The notes below the pieces were generated by a model that was not told the origin of the DNA, made no database searches, and saw only the letters and a list, made by a program, of their open reading frames with translations. Below are positions 22,677-30,812 of a stretch of DNA of 40,429 nucleotides, piece by piece. Position numbers and translations under genes: made by a program. Within the stretch, counting starts at the first letter, position 1. Every line of letters begins with the position of its first letter. The stretch comes from an uncultured Bdellovibrionales bacterium (GTDB lineage Bacteria > Bdellovibrionota > Bdellovibrionia > Bdellovibrionales > Bdellovibrionaceae), in assembly GCA_903926205.1 (NCBI GenBank), contig CAIYID010000029.1, positions 1 through 40,429 on the forward strand. Reading direction: 5' to 3'.

Positions 22677-25424
22677 TTACCCACTTTTCTTTTCCTTACT
22701 TTTCAAAGTAAGGGTAGCCCTAGATTCCGTAACCAGTCCAATCAATTTCTCGACCGTAACAGCCGGCAAATGTGTAAAATAGGGCACAAAGGGAAGCGCA
22801 GCTCGAAGACGATCCGACTGAGCCACTTCTGTGGAATACGGTGTAACGAAAATTGAGTGTCGAGTCACCATTTCGTCAACATTGGGCAAATCAAACTCAG
22901 GAACCATCCCACTCTTAGAATGACCGGCATCAGCGAGTAGTTCAACTTGACGGGCCAGGCTTTGGGCCTCGTCCCAGATAAACCCTGATTTAAAACGCCT
23001 ACCAAGATTTTTCGATAAGAATACTCTTTGCGCGTATCCACGTAGTCGGAAAACTCGACCCGCACGCTGCAGGTAATCGGTCGCACTATTTGGTGGTTCA
23101 TAATGGACCGTCGTCCTACAGTAACTGTGAAAATCTAGTCCCTCCTGCCCAGAACTGTTTATGATCAAAACAAATGGAGCAAATGGTGAATTAAAGGCAT
23201 CACGCAACAGGTGTGGTCGATTCATCTTTTGCACAGAAGACGCATCACCATATTTTTCGGCCATGTGACTTTGATACCAAATCTTCTTCTTACCCCGACC
23301 CACACGCCGATTCTTGGCAGATGTAACATGCGCAGGACGCAAATCACGTAGTGCTACCGTGCCGCGCTCTAACATGGCCTGTATTGATTCAACAGTGACT
23401 GTGAACTGATCACGGCCAAGCAACTGATCCCAATACTCAACCCACATATCGGCCCAACCAAAATCTACACAATAATCCGTCAGCACGCGCATATATGCCT
23501 TGGGCTTCAGTCTCGAATTCTTAGCTCTCTTATTTTTGCGACTATTCCATCGCTCCACGATTGTTTTTGCGTATTGCGAGCCAAAATAATTTTCTAGACC
23601 TAATTGTATTCCAAGACGTACAGACGTCGGAGAAATAGCCTCCAACATGACTTCGCGTAGCGTGGTTTCATCTAATGAAGAAGTGCGTCTCAATAAGGCT
23701 TCTGCGAGTGCTTGAACTACTGCCACCCCTGGAGATTGTGAACGCATTCCAAATCGCAAGGAAAGTCCATCCCATTTTGTGCGAGATGGCACAATAAATG
23801 GATTTGCAGGATTTCTACGATGCAGTTTCGTGAAAGGCTTTTTCCACGCCTTTTCAATTCTAATCTTTAAAAGTTTTTGATCTGAGAAAACCTCGAGAAC
23901 TTCCGGAGCAACGGCCGCAACCGATGAAAATATTAGCATCTTTTCAAGTCTGTTTTTTGAATTCACTGGAGGAACCCACAATGCTTGTGCACAACCCCGA
24001 TCATCAACTAATCCATTTTCTTGAGCCTCGAGGAGCACCGCTTTCTTTTTCCACACAGTACCATCAACTCCATTGGCTCCCTCTTTAAGCTGGCTGTTCC
24101 ATTTTGCTTGCAATCCTTTAGAGTGAACATAGTCACCTAAAACATAATGAAATTTTCGTGATTGCCGCCGTCTGCCTGACACTCGCTTCTTCGGATTCAC
24201 TTTGTGAGTTTTTTTTCCATTGCTTTTACCACGCAACGAAACAAAGGAGTCAGAAGATAGAATTTGTGTACGGTTCATAATAGCCTCTCGCGACCCCTGA
24301 ACCACACTGTGCAATTTTGCTATCCGCGTGAAGACCTCATCGACTGTTAAATTAAAGTCACCTACGCTTCTCGCCGACACCTCTCCTTTCGATTCTCTAG
24401 TCTGCTCAATCAGAACGTCCTTGAGACGCCTTTTAAAGACATGACCATCAATCAGAGAATTCAACTCATCTCTGTCGTTTTTGCCGGCCCTGAAAAACTC
24501 TTTAATCTTAGCTTCGTGATCTAGCCGATCCTTAAGCCAACTCTTATATTCTTCCTCGTCCAGTCGGCTGATCAAATATAGAAATCGGTCAAAGTCCCGG
24601 CCATGCCTATGAGTTCTGGGAACTTTTTCGCCTGACAAAATTGTTGGAATCGCCTCGTAGGGAGTTGCCGAAACTAGAATCAATGGCGATGTTTGGTTTC
24701 CATACCCTTTAAGCAAATCTGAAAATAAATTAAAATTAGCTTTAATTTGCCTTTTTTTATTTGTACCGACTTTATTTTCAAGAAACGAGGGAAGTGCCGC
24801 CGCATATCGGTGAAATTCATCTAAAATAATCAAATCAGGAGCACATTCTTTCAGAATTTCTGCGGCGACATCACGGCGAAATGTCTGGGCACGCGCCTTT
24901 GCTCTTCGATTCCATTTCGACCCCCAACGCCCCATAGTCCCAAGAAGACCTCGATACCTATCGACCCGATACTGCGCGATTCTTGATCCACGAAATTGCT
25001 TCAGACAATCCCGTAAAAAAACCTTCTCTTCCCGATTACCAGCTCCACGCAAACTCATGGACGTGTCTGGCGTAAGGCCGACGATAATAGTTTGCGAAGA
25101 GCCATATTCCCTTTCAAAGTCGCGCAAAACATTAGGGAGTAAAGTGATTCGTGTAAGAGTGTGATGCACGTTTGGCAAGCCCAACTTTTTAAGTGTATCC
25201 GCCAACTTGTTAGCATTGGCCTCTGCTAAATTTAGATTACTTGCAAAATATAAAATAATTTTCTGATTCCTCTTAAATCGCACGAGGTTCTTAGCAACCT
25301 GAGCCACAACATGAGTCTTGCCTAACCCTGTTTCAAAACAAAGTGCGCAGACTTTGTTTTTACTGGATAATGCTTTAATTACCTTTTCCGCACCCTGCAG
25401 TTGAAATACTGGTTGGTTTGTCAC
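22677..25424 (-). CDS. SF2 helicase of the defence-like locus
   Basis: A 915-residue superfamily 2 helicase. Walker A is ETGLGKT (31-37), motif II is LIILDEFH (DEFH at 202-205), motif III is LVSATP (about 250-255), and the C-terminal motor domain has SSGQEGLDFHSYC (motif V) and YLQRAGRVFRLRG (motif VI) at about 755-800. The ~300 residues in between are basic and probably bind nucleic acid. The GTG start overlaps the stop of the phospholipase-D-type gene (GTGA), so the two proteins are made together. Helicases of this type beside a PLD nuclease and a DUF6361 protein act in phage defence or DNA processing; the precise role is inference. Confidence 0.85.
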   Translation of the reverse strand: MTNQPVFQLQGAEKVIKALSSKNKVCALCFETGLGKTHVVAQVAKNLVRFKRNQKIILYFASNLNLAEANANKLADTLKKLGLPNVHHTLTRITLLPNVLRDFEREYGSSQTIIVGLTPDTSMSLRGAGNREEKVFLRDCLKQFRGSRIAQYRVDRYRGLLGTMGRWGSKWNRRAKARAQTFRRDVAAEILKECAPDLIILDEFHRYAAALPSFLENKVGTNKKRQIKANFNLFSDLLKGYGNQTSPLILVSATPYEAIPTILSGEKVPRTHRHGRDFDRFLYLISRLDEEEYKSWLKDRLDHEAKIKEFFRAGKNDRDELNSLIDGHVFKRRLKDVLIEQTRESKGEVSARSVGDFNLTVDEVFTRIAKLHSVVQGSREAIMNRTQILSSDSFVSLRGKSNGKKTHKVNPKKRVSGRRRQSRKFHYVLGDYVHSKGLQAKWNSQLKEGANGVDGTVWKKKAVLLEAQENGLVDDRGCAQALWVPPVNSKNRLEKMLIFSSVAAVAPEVLEVFSDQKLLKIRIEKAWKKPFTKLHRRNPANPFIVPSRTKWDGLSLRFGMRSQSPGVAVVQALAEALLRRTSSLDETTLREVMLEAISPTSVRLGIQLGLENYFGSQYAKTIVERWNSRKNKRAKNSRLKPKAYMRVLTDYCVDFGWADMWVEYWDQLLGRDQFTVTVESIQAMLERGTVALRDLRPAHVTSAKNRRVGRGKKKIWYQSHMAEKYGDASSVQKMNRPHLLRDAFNSPFAPFVLIINSSGQEGLDFHSYCRTTVHYEPPNSATDYLQRAGRVFRLRGYAQRVFLSKNLGRRFKSGFIWDEAQSLARQVELLADAGHSKSGMVPEFDLPNVDEMVTRHSIFVTPYSTEVAQSDRLRAALPFVPYFTHLPAVTVEKLIGLVTESRATLTLKSKEKKSG

Positions 25425-27190
25425 CGCATACCCCCCAGAAAGGCTTTTGCGGCTGCTATTTGATTTTGTTCTTCGCTAATTACTTTTCGCTTTGACCGAC
25501 GATTTAAATGAAGTAAAACACGCTCGATTTTCAAACGGGCCTCTTTTAGATTCCGACTTTGATGAAGCGCCTTAACTAGAATAGATTCCAAACCTGTTCT
25601 AGGCACACTTCTACTTGTCGATTGATGTGACTCTTCACCGCCGCCTGCTATGGGCACCGCAATCATTTTTCCAGTCAAAAAGAAATTCAATAATTGAAAC
25701 AAATCACCACGATACGCTTGACCAGGCAAAGACTTAAATTGTTGATGTGGATCTTCTGGTAAAATTGTAAAACCAGCCTTGGCAGATTTCTGTCCCTTGA
25801 TCCAAACGGAAACAACCAGCGTCTGTTGCACCTCATTCTCTGCAAATGATTCGCACACGATCGTTTCATCCAAACCTTTTTTTGATTTAAATGTAATTAA
25901 TTTGATAAGGTGACCGGTAACACTCTTTATTTCCAACAAAATCTGATCTGGTGACGGCTTGCCAACCCATGGCTCTATGCAAATTTTTAACGCCCTTTTT
26001 TGTTTCCAGACAAAAATACCAGAACTGACATACTCACGTAGCAGCCCTGCCCAATCCAAGGGAGGAACAATGTCATGCTCATCAAATTCCTTGGAGACCC
26101 TTATCATTTCAAGATCATCCCAAAAGCCTGATGGTATACTACCAGGCTTGGTTTTTAGAAGTACACCTAGCTCCCGATTTTTTTCCCACCCTCCCCTGGT
26201 GAAGTTAGCCGACCCGATATAACTCGAAATCGACCCATCTACGGCCTTAGAAAGGATCATCTTAGCGTGAATGTCAGACGTGTCTTTGATTCGCTGCAAA
26301 TCCAAAAACTTTTCTAGGTCCAGACACTGCCGTTGTTGTGCCTTTGAAAGAGTTCTTAATGTTGATGACAGCGTAACTAAATGGCGCTTTTCCGTCGAAA
26401 GGTAGGTTTGGATCATCTTTGCATTCGCCCAGGGACTCACCACCACTAAGTTTGTCGCTTCTTTTAACATTAAATCCAATTTTTCATTGGTTCCATCTCC
26501 AGTTGTGTTTCCCAGTAGCAGGATTTCTGGAGGACGATTGATCCATGTCATTCCCTGTGTGCCAGCTTCCAAATTGGAAATTAATTTCGCGAGTCCTCTT
26601 TTGTTAGGGTCCTTTAAAGTGATTCGAGCCCAATCCGCAAGCTGTTTGACAAAAGGATCTTTAGCTTTTTTTTTCGACTGCCCAGACTTTTCGGTAAATT
26701 CAAATTTTACCCCACATTCAACACTTTGCGTTTCAGTAGCGTTTTTTGATCCGATCACTATACGAGCTAATCGTGGGCCCTTCCCTAAGGGCGTAAATAA
26801 GGCCCAATATAACTTAGGATGAAATCGAGACCGAAATGTCTTTTTAATAATTATTTTTTGCGGGTACAGAAATACCCTCAACGCCTCGGTTAACCGAGCA
26901 CTTCTTTCTAATTTATCGATCTGTCCATTTTGAAAGCAAATTCCAGCATTCCCGGCCTTTAACTCCCCTATCAATGAGAAAAAACTCTTGTGCTCGTCAG
27001 TGCGTGCCTCCAAATGCCTCCGATTCTCAGTTCGACCTTCCGGAAAGAAATTGAGAAGTAATTCACCGATTGCCGTTGGCGATAATCCAAAACTACACAA
27101 TAGAACCTTTTCTAAAACATAACCTTCGGGAGGAATAAAGACATTTGAAGCATCTTCTTTCCGGAATGCTTTCATTTTATCTTTGACCAC
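25421..27190 (-). CDS. Phospholipase-D-family nuclease-like protein
   Basis: The 589-residue product has two PLD half-sites: FHPKLYWALF with GSKNATE at residues about 123-153, and HAKMILSKAVD with GSANFTRGG at about 308-334. The two HxK motifs with downstream GSxN form one active site in PLD nucleases and phosphodiesterases. Several DNA-processing members of this family work with helicases. The GTG at 27190 has AAGAGG six bases upstream and overlaps the DUF6361 gene by 14 bases; an ATG at 27175 just after the DUF6361 stop is possible. It overlaps the helicase gene at its end. Confidence 0.85.
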   Translation of the reverse strand: MVKDKMKAFRKEDASNVFIPPEGYVLEKVLLCSFGLSPTAIGELLLNFFPEGRTENRRHLEARTDEHKSFFSLIGELKAGNAGICFQNGQIDKLERSARLTEALRVFLYPQKIIIKKTFRSRFHPKLYWALFTPLGKGPRLARIVIGSKNATETQSVECGVKFEFTEKSGQSKKKAKDPFVKQLADWARITLKDPNKRGLAKLISNLEAGTQGMTWINRPPEILLLGNTTGDGTNEKLDLMLKEATNLVVVSPWANAKMIQTYLSTEKRHLVTLSSTLRTLSKAQQRQCLDLEKFLDLQRIKDTSDIHAKMILSKAVDGSISSYIGSANFTRGGWEKNRELGVLLKTKPGSIPSGFWDDLEMIRVSKEFDEHDIVPPLDWAGLLREYVSSGIFVWKQKRALKICIEPWVGKPSPDQILLEIKSVTGHLIKLITFKSKKGLDETIVCESFAENEVQQTLVVSVWIKGQKSAKAGFTILPEDPHQQFKSLPGQAYRGDLFQLLNFFLTGKMIAVPIAGGGEESHQSTSRSVPRTGLESILVKALHQSRNLKEARLKIERVLLHLNRRSKRKVISEEQNQIAAAKAFLGGMR

Positions 27191-28706
27191 GATAGACCTC
27201 TTTTAGAATAGCCAAAGCCGCGCCCAAACGAATATGTCCTTCAAGCTCGACATCTTTATTATCTTGAAACAATGCCTTCAGGATGCTTTTCCAACTTTCA
27301 CTTTTATATTTTGAAAATTTTGTAAGATATAGAACAGATTTAGATGTTTTTGTATTATATTTCCGCCAACCAATTCGAGCTCTTCCAGCTTTAACAATGT
27401 TCTCGCGGTCAACTATTCTTTCGCGCAAAATATTTTTCCGCTGATTAATTTTCGAGCCCCACCAGAAATCATAAATCTCATGCAAAAAATCGACACTTCG
27501 AAGTGAACTCTCCGTGCTAGATTCTGCACACCAAGCCTCTATCTGAACCCAATCAGCATCCGATAATTTGACCGCCAACTCAGAAACATCTGATGAATCA
27601 ATGTTCTTCGCCAGCGCGACGTCTTGCGCTTCTAATAGAAATAAGTAATAGTGCCACCTTATCAGGCGCACCCATGACAACACTCTACCAATTAGCGCAA
27701 CCTGTTTAGAAAATTCCTGCTCGCCGGCTGCGGTCATATTCATGGCAAGCGCATTCATATAAGAGATGGAATCATTACCGGTGAAATTAAGGAGAAGTCG
27801 GCTATTTCGCACCACACTTTTGGGAAATTTATCCATCCTAACATCATTAAAGGCGCCCTTAAATTCTTTTATCTCAATGCTAGTCAGGTCATAGGTAATT
27901 TTTCGATGTACCTTATCAGGGGATCGCAGCATTGAACGAAGACTTTGAATATGCCCCTCAACAATGTCAAAAAACTTAGAATTGGCTCCAAATAGGTCCT
28001 CAAGGAAATCCAGAGGATCCAATCGCGCACCAATCTCAAGGGTCTCATTAGGAGCAAACTTGGCTGCAAATTCCACGGAACCAAGTTCTTGCTCAGCATT
28101 AAAAAGCCTAAGTGCATATTTAAAAAAACGTGCGGTCGCATGCATGCCAAAACTTGCCTGAATTCCTAGTTTCAATGATCTTTCTAAATCTCGCTGAGAA
28201 AGTGAATCGTTGCGTGGATAGACTTCGTTAGATTTCCCGTACTCCTCTTTGTCTTTAAAAAAGCTAATACCGATAATTCGATCAGGTTTTTCGCGGTTTG
28301 AATTCTTAAGCCAGTTCCAAGTCATTATTGTTTCAATTTTTCGAACTTCACATTGGAACTTCTTTAAAAACTCATTTTCGGAAATGCCACGCTTTGAGTC
28401 TTCCAAAGTATTTTCTACAGCCAATATCGCGATCGCTGGTGCCATAAAAAAATACTTCGCTCGTCTAGTCAAAACTGTACAGTATGGAAACACTCGATTA
28501 GCCAACATCTCGAGAAGTGGATCAAGTTGAAGCTCGTCGACAACACCAGTCTCACCATCTACGTCATCGCTATTGGCTAGCTCTTGACGCAAAAGATGGC
28601 TTTCAATAAAGGGACCATAGAGCCAAACTTGGGCCAGATTTTTCAACAGAACTCTCCCATTCATTTTACCAGATCGAACAAAATCATCATGCCTTTTGGA
28701 AAGCAC
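27177..28706 (-). CDS. DUF6361-family protein
   Basis: The part VVDELQLDPLLEMLANRVFP, then TVLTRRAKYFFMAPAIAIL, at about residues 55-100, is the hallmark of DUF6361, in which a predicted DNA- or partner-binding N-terminal domain precedes a long helical part. The biochemical role is unknown to me. The GTG at 28706 directly follows AGGAG, which is too close; an internal ATG at 28664 may be used. The stretch 28707-28945 upstream has no gene and must hold a promoter for the DUF6361-PLD-helicase operon, unless transcription continues from the DUF2779 gene. These three families are, to my knowledge, recurrent neighbours in defence islands. Confidence 0.7.
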   Translation of the reverse strand: MLSKRHDDFVRSGKMNGRVLLKNLAQVWLYGPFIESHLLRQELANSDDVDGETGVVDELQLDPLLEMLANRVFPYCTVLTRRAKYFFMAPAIAILAVENTLEDSKRGISENEFLKKFQCEVRKIETIMTWNWLKNSNREKPDRIIGISFFKDKEEYGKSNEVYPRNDSLSQRDLERSLKLGIQASFGMHATARFFKYALRLFNAEQELGSVEFAAKFAPNETLEIGARLDPLDFLEDLFGANSKFFDIVEGHIQSLRSMLRSPDKVHRKITYDLTSIEIKEFKGAFNDVRMDKFPKSVVRNSRLLLNFTGNDSISYMNALAMNMTAAGEQEFSKQVALIGRVLSWVRLIRWHYYLFLLEAQDVALAKNIDSSDVSELAVKLSDADWVQIEAWCAESSTESSLRSVDFLHEIYDFWWGSKINQRKNILRERIVDRENIVKAGRARIGWRKYNTKTSKSVLYLTKFSKYKSESWKSILKALFQDNKDVELEGHIRLGAALAILKEVYRGQR

Positions 28707-28945
28707 TCCTAGTAACTTTTAATGACCGATTCCCAGTTCTTCTTAGATAGCTTCACCAAGGATCCCTTCGGCTTTTTGACCAATTTTTTCGAGCCCAACA
28801 ACTATATTCTTTGGACTTTACCTAGACCAACCAAAGGTCGTATTTTTATTCCAGGCTAGATAATTCATCTTTAAGATAACCTTCACAATTTGAACATAAC
28901 TAGCCTTAAATATTGCACACTGGTATCAGCGTCCCTGCCGCATTC

Positions 28946-30388
28946 TCATTTCAGTTTTCCTCTGCCCATCCCACGACTGTTAGACATCGAAATGACTGCA
29001 AACTTTGGCAGTTTAGAAAAATCCAGGCCGGCATTATCAAACAGCCACTTTGCCAACAGAACCAATGCCATCGTGTCCTGGCGACAATATTCGAGAAGAT
29101 CGTTGATGACCTTCTTCCTGCTCTGCTTATCTAGTTGCCCTTTAAGAATTTTTTCTGCGAATGCCTGCGCAGCATCTCCGCCCTGAATTCCAAGGTTTTC
29201 GTAATTGTACTCTTTCCCTATAAGAGCCGGCGCAACAACTTTTAAACTGTAACCCTCGACAAAGTCGGGATGCTTCACTGTTTTTTTAATAACGGGCCAA
29301 GGATCAACAAAACGTGGGATCAGTGCCAATAATTTTTTTGAACTTTTAGAATCAAATGCAGCAAGTTTTTTTATCACGCCTATTTCAAATCCTTTATTGT
29401 AAGACACAATACTTCCATTGGAGCCAAGACCCCTTAGCATCCCCTCAATTATTCCAGGTCTGGGATCGCTAGCTTCCTGGTGCAAATATTCAAAGTGGTC
29501 AAACTTTGTGGAGTCAGGATTACTAAGAACATGACAACTAAACTGAAACGGTACACCCGCATACGGACTGCAACCTTTATATCTTGGTATCGCTGGCCCA
29601 ATGGTTTCAAAGTCAAAAAGATAAAGTGGAAAAACCCAATCCTTCAGTGCAATCCTTAAAGCGGCTACGTCCACCTTAGCCTTGGACTTGGTTCCCACTG
29701 GTTTGTATTGCTTGATGCCCTTCCAACAATAATCTTTGAAAGCACACTCATATGGATCATCACATTGGTCGCCGACGGCAATTTTAGGTTCGGTTTTCTG
29801 CTTCGCAACTTTCCTTAACTCCTCTATCTTCTTAGCAATGCGTGGCTGAATCTCCTTAAATTCATCTGACACATCCTGGGTTAAAAAAAGGTTCGATAAA
29901 TCTGGGTGTACACATTCTCGATTCAAGTGCATCAACGAAACTGATTCCAATTTTATTCCTGCCTCGGTCAAAATCTGTGCCTGGATAGCTACGTCCTCCA
30001 CATATTCAGGCTTGGCGGAGACACCCATTTTTACCTCGACAAGATTCCAGCCTTTTTTCCCTTTCTTCAAGATATCGGCACGTGCGTACAAATCGTCAGT
30101 GCCAACTGACGCTTCCATTATAATTTTTTCGCCTTTTTTGATTGCGATATTGGTGTCCTCAATCGCTTCTGTGATCTCGTAATATTCCCGGTCTATCAAA
30201 ATTCCTTTTGGAAATAACTTTCTAGCGGCCTCACCAACTTCTTTACCCTCATCAAACCGTTTTTGTGTGCCGGGATCTGCCTCCCCCTCTAGTTCTGGTT
30301 TATTAAGTTTAAGCCAGAGCGCCTTGGGGCACTGAAAGCCTTTAACAAGTGTGCTCTTTGAAAGAAGACTGTTTTTATTTTTTTTCAT
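28946..30388 (-). CDS. DUF2779 protein: Cas4/RecB-like nuclease plus DnaQ-like exonuclease
   Basis: The 480-residue protein combines two nucleases. The N-terminal PD-(D/E)XK nuclease has D105 in ARADIL and EVK at 118-120, and four cysteines (C20; C209, C215, C221) at the positions of the iron-sulphur cluster of Cas4/AddB-like enzymes. The C-terminal RNase-H-fold domain begins LYLFDFETIGP (D259, E261) and ends with CRQDTMALV, the exonuclease pattern of DnaQ. Known proteins of this kind are found in many bacteria without an assigned function. The ATG overlaps the ASCH gene's stop (ATGA). Confidence 0.8.
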   Translation of the reverse strand: MKKNKNSLLSKSTLVKGFQCPKALWLKLNKPELEGEADPGTQKRFDEGKEVGEAARKLFPKGILIDREYYEITEAIEDTNIAIKKGEKIIMEASVGTDDLYARADILKKGKKGWNLVEVKMGVSAKPEYVEDVAIQAQILTEAGIKLESVSLMHLNRECVHPDLSNLFLTQDVSDEFKEIQPRIAKKIEELRKVAKQKTEPKIAVGDQCDDPYECAFKDYCWKGIKQYKPVGTKSKAKVDVAALRIALKDWVFPLYLFDFETIGPAIPRYKGCSPYAGVPFQFSCHVLSNPDSTKFDHFEYLHQEASDPRPGIIEGMLRGLGSNGSIVSYNKGFEIGVIKKLAAFDSKSSKKLLALIPRFVDPWPVIKKTVKHPDFVEGYSLKVVAPALIGKEYNYENLGIQGGDAAQAFAEKILKGQLDKQSRKKVINDLLEYCRQDTMALVLLAKWLFDNAGLDFSKLPKFAVISMSNSRGMGRGKLK

Positions 30389-30801
30389 ATTTTCGCCTTA
30401 AAGAAACCAAGTTGGCCCTTTTGTTTTTTTGGTTTTATCGTTTTAGGTCTGGAGAGAACCCAATGATAATCTCCTGAAATTGCCCAGACCGATTTTGATC
30501 GCTCTTCAATGCCACTTAAAACCACTGTTCCAACCAGTGCGCCATATTGAAATTCCTCTGGCGACTTTGGAATTTTTTTGATCTTTCGCTCTTTGCAGAT
30601 CGCCACAAATAGCGCATATTCAGCCGCATCCAATTTTCTTTGGCCAGCATGAATATAAATGCGATTCCCAATCTTCTTCTTGTTGAATTTCCAGCTTCTA
30701 TTCTCGATATCCTTGTAGCCATTCACGATGAGCCACGCCCAAGGTTGTCTCACAGAAAGTGCTATGTTTTCTGTCCCAGTCTTTGATTTTTTAGATACCA
30801 T
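30385..30801 (-). CDS. ASCH-domain protein (second in the defence-like locus)
   Basis: The 138-residue product begins with ALSVRQPWAWLIVNGYKDIE and NRSWKF, the classical ASCH start, then IYIHAGQRK and GALVGTVVLSG, and ends with a basic tail (KPKKQKGQLGFFKAK). The pocket residues E and R are present. PUA-like proteins of this kind bind RNA or modified nucleotides. GAGAGGTGAT lies before the ATG; the gene follows the AAA+ gene by 11 bases and overlaps DUF2779 by 4. Its place between an ATPase and two nucleases suggests it recognises the substrate; that is inference. Confidence 0.8.
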   Translation of the reverse strand: MVSKKSKTGTENIALSVRQPWAWLIVNGYKDIENRSWKFNKKKIGNRIYIHAGQRKLDAAEYALFVAICKERKIKKIPKSPEEFQYGALVGTVVLSGIEERSKSVWAISGDYHWVLSRPKTIKPKKQKGQLGFFKAKI

Positions 30802-30812
30802 AAATCACCTCT

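Noticed and set aside
28707-28945. Possible gene or RNA in the gap between DUF6361 and DUF2779
   Set aside because: I see no open frame with a binding site and no strong hairpin.
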